From NCBI GenBank assembly GCA_938743325.2, contig OW568864.1, positions 1-64,000 on the forward strand: a stretch of 64,000 bases of DNA, given 5' to 3'. The stretch comes from Pycnococcus provasolii. Taxonomy: Eukaryota > Chlorophyta > Pseudoscourfieldiophyceae > Pseudoscourfieldiales > Pycnococcaceae. Position 1 is the first letter of the stretch; the number at the start of each line of letters is the position of its first letter. Both the position numbers and the translations under genes were made by a program. A model generated the notes under the pieces. It was not told where the DNA came from. It saw only the letters and a list, made by a program, of their open reading frames with translations, and ran no database searches. Below are positions 30,993-40,157 of this stretch, piece by piece.

Positions 30993-33806
30993 TCACTCCG
31001 ATGCAGAGCTTCCTCCCGCTCTCGCGTTGTTGTGCTGGCGAAAGGTGTCTAGCCGAAATACGAGAGGCCTCAAGTCAACGTGGCCTTGCGTGGGTAGGAG
31101 AGCCATGAACGTGTCCAGCCCAGCAAGCCAGTTACCACCTAGCTTCCTCAAGTCCTCGCCGAAGCGTCGTCCATGAGAGCGCGCGAGATCTTCGACGCGC
31201 TTGTCGTCTGAAGCCGCACCCGCACTGCCACCCGTCTTCCCCCACCCACCACGTTTCGTGCTGACGTCGCGCTCGAGGCGAAGGCGGCGCTCCAAGCTGG
31301 CAACCTCCTGCACACCCTCGTGCAGTCGCTCCGCAAGCGCGCAGAACTGCAGCACCATGTCAAGAAGCAGGCTCAGCTGACGTGTCAAGCTCTGGGAGCG
31401 TGCACCAAGCAAGCTCTTCTCGATGAGACTTCCAAGGTAATGCTCGTGCGCCTCGATGACACTGTCAAGGTCGCTCGCCTCACCCAATGCTGCCTGGAAC
31501 GTGTTCCACGTCTCCTCTAGAACCTCGAACATGATGTAGTGCTGGAAGTGGCTCGTGAAGTGTGCCATGTGGCTTCGCAGACGAAGGCAGCGCTTCACCG
31601 CGCCGCCGAGGCTCACCATGCCACCTAATCTTGCGCTCGTGAGACCCGTGGCACCTCCCTCAGCGTCACCTGCAGCCGCAGCCGCAGCCGCAGCCGCGGC
31701 GGCAAACTGAGCGGTGGTGCCGCTTGGCTTCAGCTGGCTCCATGCGTGGTTCAGCGCGTGCTCGACGCGCTTCATCCTCCAGAGAAAATTGAAGAGGCGA
31801 AGATAGCGATTCATGGCCGTTTCGGTGAGAATTGTGTTGATTGGAGCGGTCGTCACGTACTCCAGGCAGAAGACGTCCCATCCAACTTCGTCACTCGCGT
31901 GCGGCATCATGCGAACACGCAGGCGGCCAAGGATGTCGGGGTCGTCGTACCTCGCGCACGAAGCACGTATCGCGGAGTCGACCGTGCTCGCCAGCGCGTA
32001 GCTCGACACCGCGCTTGCCGGCTCGTCGAGGTCCGCGCGAGCCGCATCCATGAGCGCAGAGATGAAGTCGCCCTGCCCAAGCAGAAGGTAGCGCTTGATC
32101 GCAAGCACGTGCTCGTTGAACTGGAAGGTTCGCCCGAGAACCTCGATGAGCTTCGCGTCCACCTTCCGAGCCGCGCCGCTCACGACGCGCTCAAGCGCGC
32201 CGGTGCCACGGCCGAGCCCGAGAACCGACACAGGGTCATCCTCCACGACTCCCTCGACACTCAGACCGCCGTCGTCCGATCGCGTCGCGAGGTCAAAGTC
32301 CTGGGAACCAAGGAGAGCAAGGCCGCCCTTGGGACCCGCCGCCTCGAGCTCGCGCTGCAGCTGCGAAGCCTCGTCCGCGCTCCACCCGCCGCTCGAACCG
32401 CAGCACTTCTGCAAGAAGTTTATGCCCTTTCCCGTTCGCAGCGCGAGGTGTGCGACGGACGACGGGATGAACGGCGGGAGCATGGACGCATTCACGCTGT
32501 AGCCCGATGCCCAGAGCTCGTGCTCCTTCACACCCTCCTTGGCGGTGACGAAGAATTCGCCGTGCGGGTCGAACAGCTCGCCACGGTACAGCCACTTGGC
32601 GAGCATCTCGTACAGAGGTAGGCTGGCCTTGGCAAGGAGGCTGGAGGTGAACGAGTGCACGAACGGGTCTCCGTGCTGCGCATGCTTGTGCAGCGCGGCG
32701 AGAAGCTTGCCGCCTTTCTTGCCGCTGCAGGCTGCCGCAAGGTTCGCCATGACGCGCATGCGCCGTGTGGGCTCGGAGAGCCACACGCTCAGGCGGCGTA
32801 GAGTCAGGTACGGACGCTGCGTTGCCGCCTCGTCGAAAGACGTCACCGGCATCTCATTCGACTGCGCCTCGAGCACCGCGATGAGGCGGTAGTACTCGCG
32901 CAGCTCGGACGCCAGCGCGCTGCACAGAGCCTGCATGACCGCGCCACCATTTCCCTGCTCGGACGACTGCGCGTCCACAAAGTGTTTCACCTTGCCGTAA
33001 AGCCAGCCAAGCTCGCAAAGGCGGCGAAGCAGATCGCGCGCCGCGCGCGACACGCCCACGCGCGGGTTGATGATGTAGGCGTCGGCCGTCGCTTCGTAGG
33101 CTATGTACTGACCGTCTATGCCCTGGCAGCAGAACACGACGTCGCGCACGAGCGCCTGCTCCGGAACCTCGAATTCAGAACCCTGCACAACTTCCGTCCA
33201 CTCGCGGTGCGCGCTCAGTCGGCTAGGTGCCGCAGCCGGCCAGAAGCCGCCGGATGCCGTTGGCGCGCCGGCTGAGGCAAGAGGAAGGCTTCCCGCCGAC
33301 ATGTCTAGCAAGCTCTCGTCGAGCGATACCGAGGCGTTGGACGCGCCAAGTGCGAGAGATGAGCCGTCACCCGTCCAACCTTCCCAGGCGAAGGACGACG
33401 TGTTGGTGGATGCTGAGGACGGCGTTCCTCGTCGCTGCTGGCTCACGCGGTGCAGCAGGTGCAGGATTGCCCAGCGGTTCGCCAGAGCGCCTCCCGACGA
33501 GCTTCGAAGCAGCTTTTGGTGCAGCTCGGCGAACTTCAGTGCCTGCTCCGCCTTTCCGTGCGCTTGCAGGTCGCGTCGGATCGCGTCCGCCACCGCCGAC
33601 TCATCGCCCGTTGCCACGCCACCCGCCGCGGAGACGGAGGGCGACATGCCCGACGCCAAGATGCGCGCGGAGTACCGCATGGACTTCTCGACGCGCCGAG
33701 CGGCAGCTGCGGTGCCACTGCTGTCTCCGAGCAGGGACTCGCACAGCCTCCTGAGCAGCAGGGCGACAGCGTCGCCGTTGGCGTTGTTGGAGTTCGCCAT
33801 GGCCAT
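30993..33806 (-). CDS. GCP3: Gamma-tubulin complex component 3
   Basis: A 937-residue protein. The N-terminal grip domain starts near 220 with VPEQALVRDVVFCCQGIDGQYIAYE, LCELGWLYGKVKHFVD, CSALASELREYYRLIAVLEAQ, and FVHSFTSSLLAKASLPLYEMLAKWLYRGEL. These match GCP3/Spc98 rather than GCP2 or GCP4-6. The C-terminal gamma-tubulin-binding region includes NRYLRLFNFLWRMKRVEHALNHAW and the MAHFTSHFQHYIMFEVLEETW segment, with an Ala-rich insertion between them. GCP3 is a core subunit of the gamma-tubulin ring/small complex that nucleates microtubules at basal bodies and spindle poles. Confidence 0.94.
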   Translation of the reverse strand: MAMANSNNANGDAVALLLRRLCESLLGDSSGTAAAARRVEKSMRYSARILASGMSPSVSAAGGVATGDESAVADAIRRDLQAHGKAEQALKFAELHQKLLRSSSGGALANRWAILHLLHRVSQQRRGTPSSASTNTSSFAWEGWTGDGSSLALGASNASVSLDESLLDMSAGSLPLASAGAPTASGGFWPAAAPSRLSAHREWTEVVQGSEFEVPEQALVRDVVFCCQGIDGQYIAYEATADAYIINPRVGVSRAARDLLRRLCELGWLYGKVKHFVDAQSSEQGNGGAVMQALCSALASELREYYRLIAVLEAQSNEMPVTSFDEAATQRPYLTLRRLSVWLSEPTRRMRVMANLAAACSGKKGGKLLAALHKHAQHGDPFVHSFTSSLLAKASLPLYEMLAKWLYRGELFDPHGEFFVTAKEGVKEHELWASGYSVNASMLPPFIPSSVAHLALRTGKGINFLQKCCGSSGGWSADEASQLQRELEAAGPKGGLALLGSQDFDLATRSDDGGLSVEGVVEDDPVSVLGLGRGTGALERVVSGAARKVDAKLIEVLGRTFQFNEHVLAIKRYLLLGQGDFISALMDAARADLDEPASAVSSYALASTVDSAIRASCARYDDPDILGRLRVRMMPHASDEVGWDVFCLEYVTTAPINTILTETAMNRYLRLFNFLWRMKRVEHALNHAWSQLKPSGTTAQFAAAAAAAAAAAGDAEGGATGLTSARLGGMVSLGGAVKRCLRLRSHMAHFTSHFQHYIMFEVLEETWNTFQAALGEASDLDSVIEAHEHYLGSLIEKSLLGARSQSLTRQLSLLLDMVLQFCALAERLHEGVQEVASLERRLRLERDVSTKRGGWGKTGGSAGAASDDKRVEDLARSHGRRFGEDLRKLGGNWLAGLDTFMALLPTQGHVDLRPLVFRLDTFRQHNNARAGGSSASE

Positions 33807-34162
33807 GGCTGCTGGTGGTGCGAAAAACAGGGGGGGAAGGGAGGGGGGACCGAAAAAAACAGTTGGGGGGAGCCCTTCAAGGGGGCTTGAAATTGGCGCG
33901 AAGAGGAACAGGAACGGGGCGAACGCGCAGATCGCAGTCCAGAACCCCCAATCTCGTCACACGAACCCCGAAACCTTGTAGGTGCCAGGCTTTCCTCTTC
34001 TGCTCTCCTCGGCAGCCTTGCCTACCTATAGAAGCGTGGACTACACACGGCAAGTGGCGCCTATCAAGCGCTAAGGTTATGCTGTACTGGGATACGTGCA
34101 AGGTGAACACGGTTCGCCAAAGATACTAACTTAAGTTTATAAAAACCAGTAGCTTAATCTTT
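33807..34162. other. Intergenic region, no gene seen
   Basis: About 355 bp between two minus-strand genes. It holds the G-rich promoter side of GCP3 and the 3' flank of the protease gene. I see no gene, RNA or repeat. Confidence 0.5.
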
Positions 34163-35434
34163 TTACAGAAGTGCCATGGTGTCGCGCACGACGAGCACCA
34201 TACCCAGCCCGAGGAACATAAGCAAGCCGCCGCTCATCACCGATCGTTCGAGCTCCTTCGGAAGCTTCTTTCGCCTCAGAAGCTCAAGAAGATAGAGGGT
34301 AATGTAACCGCCATCCAGCGCCGGTAAGGGCATCGCATTCCAAACCGCGAGATTGATGTTTACCGCCGCGGCGAATTGGTACATCCCGCCGTTGCCGCCG
34401 CGTGCCACCTCGGAGCCGACGGCGACGACGGCGACAGGCCCGCTCAACGTATCCATCGCGACTTCAGGCGCTGTGATCAGTTTGCGCAGGCTACCTGTGA
34501 CGGAGCTGGCGAGTGAGTTGAACGAGTGCGACGCCATCGCGAGCGCCTCGACAGGGTCACTTGGCTTGTGATTGACAGCCGTGGAATTGGGCATCAGCGT
34601 GACTCCAAGCCTGGGCTTCTGCCTCATGCCCCCCTCGACGCCGACAGTGGGTGCGTACGCGTCATCCGCGACGATCGTCACCTCGACGTTCGATCCGTCG
34701 CGCAACAGCGTGAGGCGCGTGCTCTCGCCCGGCTGCAGGCTAACGCGTCGTGCGAGGTCCTTCACCGCGCTCGCGCTCGCGGCAAGGCGCTTCCCCTCGA
34801 CGGCGACGACGACATCACCTGCACGCATGCCCGCGCGATCCGCCGCGGACGCCGTCGCCACCTCGGGTACGCGAACGCCTGGGCTGTAGGAGAAGTCGAA
34901 CGTGCCGACTGTGCACACCTGTGCGAAGAGCACCGCAAAGGCGCACGCGACGTTCGCGACGATGCCCGCGGATGCGACGGCGACGCGGTCCAGCACAGGC
35001 CTATTTGTCAGCAGGTCGGGGTCGTCGTCCCTGTACGGCTTGTATGGATCGTCGTCGGGGAACCCGACGAACCCCCCGAGAGGCAGCGCACGCAAGCTGT
35101 ACTCGACGCCGTCGTGCTCCTTCTCGCACAGCTTGGGTCCGAATCCGATGCTGAACTTGTCGACGTGTATTCCCAGAAACCGTGCGGCGGCGAAGTGGCC
35201 ACCTTCGTGAACTGCAAGGATGCCCGCAAGCACACCGAGCGCCTGCGCGCTCGATCCCACCGTCTCGAGCGCCGCGAGTGTTGCCGCAGGCAGAGCCTCG
35301 CGCGTCACCACGCGCACCTCGGGATCTGCAACACCGTGACGACGTGGACGGGGAGCATGGACGGTAGAGAGCAGGCAACGTCTGACGGGGAGGTGAGGGC
35401 GGCACGACGAGCGCGGAGCGTGCATGGCGTGCAT
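34163..35434 (-). CDS. Site-2-type intramembrane metalloprotease with PDZ domain (plastid)
   Basis: A 423-residue M50-family zinc protease. The active-site motif AVHEGGHFAAARFLGI (HExxH) lies in the first membrane segment, and the second zinc ligand is in NAMPLPALDGGY near the C-terminus. Between them lies a PDZ-like domain (GVRVPEVATASAADRAGMRAGDVVVAV). This is the RseP/EcfE arrangement also found in cyanobacteria and plastids (ARASP-type). The N-terminal about 60 residues are Arg/Ser/Pro-rich and may be a transit peptide. Substrates are unknown. Confidence 0.92.
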   Translation of the reverse strand: MHAMHAPRSSCRPHLPVRRCLLSTVHAPRPRRHGVADPEVRVVTREALPAATLAALETVGSSAQALGVLAGILAVHEGGHFAAARFLGIHVDKFSIGFGPKLCEKEHDGVEYSLRALPLGGFVGFPDDDPYKPYRDDDPDLLTNRPVLDRVAVASAGIVANVACAFAVLFAQVCTVGTFDFSYSPGVRVPEVATASAADRAGMRAGDVVVAVEGKRLAASASAVKDLARRVSLQPGESTRLTLLRDGSNVEVTIVADDAYAPTVGVEGGMRQKPRLGVTLMPNSTAVNHKPSDPVEALAMASHSFNSLASSVTGSLRKLITAPEVAMDTLSGPVAVVAVGSEVARGGNGGMYQFAAAVNINLAVWNAMPLPALDGGYITLYLLELLRRKKLPKELERSVMSGGLLMFLGLGMVLVVRDTMALL

Positions 35435-35786
35435 GGCGTCGTGCGTTGCACGTTAAAGAGTGTAGTCTTGCGTGGACGCGTCCCACCTGGAAAGTTGGAG
35501 GGGGGGCGGTCCCCTTTTTTCCTTTTTCGTCTTGTTTTCGTCGCAAAGCATGAGTCCCAAAATATCGGAAGAAAATCTGAAGAGAAATCAAGACCAGAGC
35601 GAATCTGCGGTGCTTTCTTTCGGGGTTCGCCTTGGGGAAAACCTTGAGGTCAAACCCCCATTCGCTACTCATGGTGGGAAGACGTAAATGAAGTTAGCTG
35701 TGCCGATGATTCGTCACGTTGATTAAGGTGGTCAAGCTCTCAGGTGAACGGGATTTGATACAAAAGATAAAGTAATTATTATGTAT
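35435..35786. other. Intergenic region, no gene seen
   Basis: About 350 bp between minus-strand genes. It includes the promoter of the protease gene and the 3' flank of the EGF-like secreted protein gene. No gene or repeat is recognised. Confidence 0.5.
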
Positions 35787-36659
35787 TTAAGCGGCTGCCG
35801 TGGCGCAGTTCGCACCGCTCCAGCCGCTGTTGCACGCGCACACGAAGCTCGTTCCGTCGTAAATCATCGCGCGAACGTTCTCGCCCGTGCAGTCTGCAGC
35901 CAAGCCATCGCGGCTCGCCGACGTGCTCTCCGTGGCAACCGGGTAGTTCTTCTGCACCCTCATCTCGCCGCTCACGGTCGCGATCACCTCGCTGCCCGTC
36001 ACGTGCACGCGAGTGCCTTTTACGACGGCGGAGCCCGGCGCAGTCACGGAGACAGCCGCGCCGTCCGCGCTCAAGCTCACCGGCCACTCGCCCGTGGGTA
36101 AGCCTACGTACACGTAGTACACGAATTCTTTCTTTGAGGAAGCTAGTGCCCTCGTCAAGCTCGTCCACTGGTGGTCGATCTTGCCTGACGGGCCGCAGTC
36201 ACGCGGGAATCCGATTTCGTTGTCGTCGTAGTTGCAGTAAGTCCACCTCGAAAGTCCACTTTCGAATGAGTTGAGCGAGCTGTACAGCTCGAAGTCCTGG
36301 TTCAGCGTATTCTTGGCACTTCTCCACGTGATGAGAAAGTTTTGGTAGGCGTTAAAGCTGTCGGTCGTTGGCGACTTGCGCGCGTACACGATTTGCTTAT
36401 GCGTGGAAAGGCAGTCGTCGCACAAACGTACGACGATGCCGTTCAGCGCAAACGCATCGTTGAACACCTGCTCCGCGTTTTGCGGCACGTATTCACCAAA
36501 TACCGTTCCCTTCGAAAACACCTTAAGCCAGTTGTCCGTATCAGCGACGAACCTTGCGTCGAGCGACGTGACACTTTGCGTCTCGTCGTGGACGGCTAGT
36601 GTTCGTGGTAGCAGAACGAAAGCAAGGGCCAACGCAAGCCAGTGGCCGCGCACGGCCAT
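35787..36659 (-). CDS. Secreted protein with C-terminal EGF-like module
   Basis: A 290-residue protein with a clear signal peptide (MAVRGHWLALALAFVLLPRTLA) and no other membrane helix. The C-terminus contains an EGF-like pattern: DCTGENVRAMIYDGTSFVCACNSGWSGANC, with the CxC...GWxGxxC end of EGF modules. The central part (about 30-230) is not recognised. It probably acts in the cell wall, flagellar surface or extracellular space. Confidence 0.75.
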   Translation of the reverse strand: MAVRGHWLALALAFVLLPRTLAVHDETQSVTSLDARFVADTDNWLKVFSKGTVFGEYVPQNAEQVFNDAFALNGIVVRLCDDCLSTHKQIVYARKSPTTDSFNAYQNFLITWRSAKNTLNQDFELYSSLNSFESGLSRWTYCNYDDNEIGFPRDCGPSGKIDHQWTSLTRALASSKKEFVYYVYVGLPTGEWPVSLSADGAAVSVTAPGSAVVKGTRVHVTGSEVIATVSGEMRVQKNYPVATESTSASRDGLAADCTGENVRAMIYDGTSFVCACNSGWSGANCATAAA

Positions 36660-36871
36660 CGTCAGTGCTTTCGTTTGGTCCCGTCGTGGTGGTGGTGCTG
36701 TGCCCTTCAGGGGCGACCTCGTCCTGTTCGAGGGCGCTCGAGCGCTTGCCAGGTGCCGGGGCCGGGGAGACCTGAACACACCAAGCACCGCACGCAACGA
36801 AACGCATTTTTGATTTCGGGGTTTGGTTGGGGTTTTACCAACCTATCCAATACCAACCTATCCCGCCAGCC

Positions 36872-37801
36872 ATGGCGGTGACGGGCAACTTGCGCCACCA
36901 CTACCACCACCACCACCTCAGGTCAGCCTCGTCGTCACCTTCGAGAACACGACGACGAGCTTCAACAACGACGACAAAAGCAGTCGCGCTCTCGGTGTTC
37001 GCAGACGGATCGTACGCGCGAACGGCGTACTCAGTCGGCGTGTGCGTCCTTGCGAGCGTCGAGGAGCCAAGGAACGACGACGACGTGTCCAACGCAGGTT
37101 GGATGCTTGCAGAGTCACGGTGGGGGCGCAGTGTTGAGGAGGAGTCAACGTCTACGTACTGTGCGGACGAGCCTGCTTTTGCAGCCCTTGGTGAACTGAG
37201 CGCATTCCCAAGCCTCGCCGGCTTTGCACCAAGAGCACACGCCGTCGAGACCCTTGCCGTTGCACGAGGACTGGTTGTCGCGTATGATCTCTGCGATAGC
37301 TTTGTCGGACGAGGAGAGACTGTTGGTACAGTCACAATTTACACCGATGCACAGTCATTAATCAAGTCGCTGGACCGTGGCGGCGGCGGCAAAAGAGACG
37401 ACGTTGCGATTCGAACAATGCGTGACGTTGCGGCGCGACTGCGAAGAAGACATAGATGCACGCTGCGCTTGAAGTGGTGCCCTGGACATGTCGGTTTCGT
37501 TGGGAATGCACGGGCGCATGATCTTGCTGCTACTGCACGGCGCGTCGTTGAGCAAAAGCAAAAGCGTGTGCGTGGTGGTGTGGGCCGTCGGCGACGACGA
37601 CGTGCCGCAAAACGTGACGTGATTCTGAATGATGTTGACGTCGACATGAATGATTCGGATGAATTGTTTGCGCGTCGAGTCACGGAAGGAACGACCAAGT
37701 ATGTCCCATCTCGCACATTCTGGTCGTCTCAGAGGAAGCACATGCGCGCATACGAGAAAAGATGTAGACAAGAACGGAAGCAAAAAGATTTCAGCGTGTA
37801 A
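36872..37801 (+). CDS. Stand-alone ribonuclease H type 1 domain protein
   Basis: A 309-residue protein. Residues about 40-235 form an RNase H fold with the catalytic carboxylates in place: SVFADGSYA (Asp), HAVETLAVARGL (Glu), TIYTDAQSLI (Asp) and GNARAHDLAATA (Asp). The LKWCPGHVGFVGNARAHDLA stretch resembles RNase H of non-LTR retrotransposons rather than cellular RNase HI. No reverse transcriptase or other retroelement part is adjacent. The frame is intact and in a normal gene context, so a domesticated or horizontally acquired RNase H is likely. A His/Ser/Arg-rich N-terminus could be an organelle presequence. The C-terminus is basic. Confidence 0.8.
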   Translation: MAVTGNLRHHYHHHHLRSASSSPSRTRRRASTTTTKAVALSVFADGSYARTAYSVGVCVLASVEEPRNDDDVSNAGWMLAESRWGRSVEEESTSTYCADEPAFAALGELSAFPSLAGFAPRAHAVETLAVARGLVVAYDLCDSFVGRGETVGTVTIYTDAQSLIKSLDRGGGGKRDDVAIRTMRDVAARLRRRHRCTLRLKWCPGHVGFVGNARAHDLAATARRVVEQKQKRVRGGVGRRRRRRAAKRDVILNDVDVDMNDSDELFARRVTEGTTKYVPSRTFWSSQRKHMRAYEKRCRQERKQKDFSV

Positions 37802-37848
37802 CAAAAAAACAAAAAGCAGCAGCAGCACTTTGCCACTTTGGATTGGAT

Positions 37849-38298
37849 TTACGATTGGCAAAACATTTTCTTGTAGTTCGTGTACAAAGCACTGCCACAA
37901 TCGGTGACTAAAAGTCCTGCACAATTCTGGCGATACTGCGGAAGAGAGTACTCTGCATTGAAGATGTATTCATCGAATGCTCGCGCACAGATCCTCCGCG
38001 CGTTATCGTCCTTCATCGGCGTCCTCGTCGTTTCTTGCGCACATGCATTCTCCACAATCTTGGAAGGTTGTATCGATGGACTTTGGCAAGCGATATTCAT
38101 TCGCGTACACGCGACGCGTGCAGCGTCTCTTCCCACCGTAGCCGGCCCACATACAGTGCCAGCATCAGATGAATCCTGCACAGTCGTTGCCGCCTGCGAT
38201 GCACGTAGCCACTGAAGGAGGAAGGCATCAGCAGCAGGCGGCAGCATCGCCAGGAGCAGAGTGCTCAAAAAGAAAAGATGCGCCACACGCGCCATCAT
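37849..38298 (-). CDS. Small secreted Cys-rich protein
   Basis: A 149-residue protein with an N-terminal signal peptide (HLFFLSTLLLAMLPPAADAF) and about eight Cys in the remaining chain (VCGP, VACTRMNIAC, ENACAQ, RICARAF, QNCAGLLVTDCG, MFCQS). I do not recognise the family. The first in-frame ATGs are at 38298 and 38295. It ends only 47 bp from the stop of the convergent RNase H gene. Confidence 0.65.
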   Translation of the reverse strand: MMARVAHLFFLSTLLLAMLPPAADAFLLQWLRASQAATTVQDSSDAGTVCGPATVGRDAARVACTRMNIACQSPSIQPSKIVENACAQETTRTPMKDDNARRICARAFDEYIFNAEYSLPQYRQNCAGLLVTDCGSALYTNYKKMFCQS

Positions 38299-38388
38299 TT
38301 GAAATAGATCGTCGCGATCTCTTTCGGGGCCGGTCACATTTAGGGGTTCCTGTCAATTCTAGACACAGAGTTGATTGATGTTACAAAT

Positions 38389-39609
38389 TTATAGCGAGTA
38401 CAACTTTCGAGAGATTGACTTGAGGTTGAACACATCCCACAACGACAGCAGCCGAGGCGTTGAGAGACCGGATCCGCTCGCGTCATCCGTCGCTGAGTGC
38501 GAGATGGCGGACATGTTCAGCGTGTTTGGTGCGAACGAGACGCGAAGCAGCAGCGAAAATGCACCCAGTTCGAGCGCTGTGAGCCCACAGAGAAGGGCGT
38601 GGCCACGCTGTCCGGATGGTAGAAAGAAAGGCGCAAGCTGCTGCTGCAGGATGGTAACGCCGACAACCACCTTGATTGCAACAAATTTGCGCGCCGTTTG
38701 TAAGCCGTCGAGTCGCGAGCGAAGTCGCCAGTACGTGTCGAGCAGTGTATGCATCGCCACGGCTGTGACAATCATCACGGCAATGCGTGGTCGTTTTTGA
38801 ACGCCTTCGTCCTGAGCAAGAACGAGCCTCTCGACGCGTGCGGCGTGCAGCAGCGTGAGCATAGGCCTGACGAAAAGCCAAGCGACGAGAACGGAGCGCC
38901 AGTAGCGAAGGCGCTCCGAGCCCGAGTGGAATTTGAAGAGCGCCAGCGAGCGCAGCGACTGCACACCCTCGAGCGGAGGGAACACGTGGCAGTACGGTGA
39001 CGCCGCTGACGCCGCCATCGCCGCTGTCGCCGCCTCGACGTCTTCGGATGCGCTGCGGTTGCAAGGCTTGGTCGAAGACGGCGCCGTCGACGAAGACGGC
39101 GCGCTTGGCGCCAGCTTTGCATTGACAGCGCTGGCAGAGGCGGCACCGTTGGCAGATTTTGATGCAGCTGGCGCGGGCGCGCTCGCTCGCTCACTTGAGT
39201 CTGCTGCACTTGTTTTTGTTCCCGCCGCCGCCGCCGCCGTCGTCGCCGTCGTCGTCTCAAGCTGCGCGTCGAGTAAGTCGGTCGCTCTTCGCTCACCCCC
39301 TACCCACACAATCATCAGCACCCAAAAACAAAATACACAGTAGCACTCGACGAAGTCTCTGAGAGCCTCCATCGTCGCGACGAGCATGGGCGCCCCTCCT
39401 TCAGCGTTGTTGATGCATACCATCTGCGTCCATACGAGCGCCGCGGCGACGGGCGCGAGTGCTGTGATTCTGACGCAGCAGACCTGCGCGGGTGCGTATA
39501 TGTTCGCCTTTCTGTGTTCGTAGACGGCGCCTGCGAAGATCCACGCGCCTGCGACGAAGTTGAGGAGGATCGCGAGCTCGAGCGTGAGCATGCCGTTAGG
39601 AGTGAGCAT
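38389..39609 (-). CDS. TMEM184/organic solute transporter alpha-like protein
   Basis: A 406-residue multi-pass membrane protein of the DUF300 (Ost-alpha/TMEM184) family. Recognisable segments are ALRDFVECYCVFCFWVLMI in the first half and, after a long Ala/Ser-rich loop, LALFKFHSGSERLRYWRSVLVAWLFVRPML and RKFVAIKVVVGVTILQQQLAPFF. Family members sit in plasma, vacuolar or endosomal membranes. Transport substrates of the algal proteins are unknown. The long loop may hide or replace an intron; the frame is open throughout. Confidence 0.78.
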   Translation of the reverse strand: MLTPNGMLTLELAILLNFVAGAWIFAGAVYEHRKANIYAPAQVCCVRITALAPVAAALVWTQMVCINNAEGGAPMLVATMEALRDFVECYCVFCFWVLMIVWVGGERRATDLLDAQLETTTATTAAAAAGTKTSAADSSERASAPAPAASKSANGAASASAVNAKLAPSAPSSSTAPSSTKPCNRSASEDVEAATAAMAASAASPYCHVFPPLEGVQSLRSLALFKFHSGSERLRYWRSVLVAWLFVRPMLTLLHAARVERLVLAQDEGVQKRPRIAVMIVTAVAMHTLLDTYWRLRSRLDGLQTARKFVAIKVVVGVTILQQQLAPFFLPSGQRGHALLCGLTALELGAFSLLLRVSFAPNTLNMSAISHSATDDASGSGLSTPRLLSLWDVFNLKSISRKLYSL

Positions 39610-40157
39610 ATGCGGGGAAACCAAGACGAAGCGAGAGACGTGGCACAGGCACCACAAGGACGCGGACGCCAAGGAGAGGAAGAAGAAGGGAAGGGAGGAG
39701 GAGGAGGAGTGCTCTTACTTACCACCCCACCCCGGACAGCCGGAGCTTTTCCCTCCCTCTTCTAAAGTAAGATTAAAATACCACCCTCTCTCTCCTTCAG
39801 ACTGTCAGAGGGGCGTCTGATTGGTCGAGGGGCAGAAGAGGAACTGCTCAGGATCCACGAACTGCGTTAGATCGCTCCCAGGACCACCACCAGAACCACC
39901 CCAGGGGGGCCTGGGGCCTGGGGGCTGCATTTGTGATCCCGACTCCCCCGACTCCCCGGGGGTGCCCTTTTTTTCTGCTGAAGTCCTCTTGTTCTTTCCA
40001 CCGCCCCTCCTCCCTTCTCTTCTCTTTCTCATCTTTTCTCTTAGACAACTCGGGCTCTCACTCACACAATAAGTTTACCCGTGGCAGTGGTGGACTGGTG
40101 GGGCAAACGAACAGAGACTACGATAACAAACGCACGCACGTTGGCTCCTGGCAAGAC

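Noticed and set aside
4287-35738. 17-mer TGATTAAGGTGGTCAAG shared by 4287-4303 and about 35722-35738
   Set aside because: Only 17 bp are shared with unrelated flanks; one such match is near chance expectation in 64 kb.
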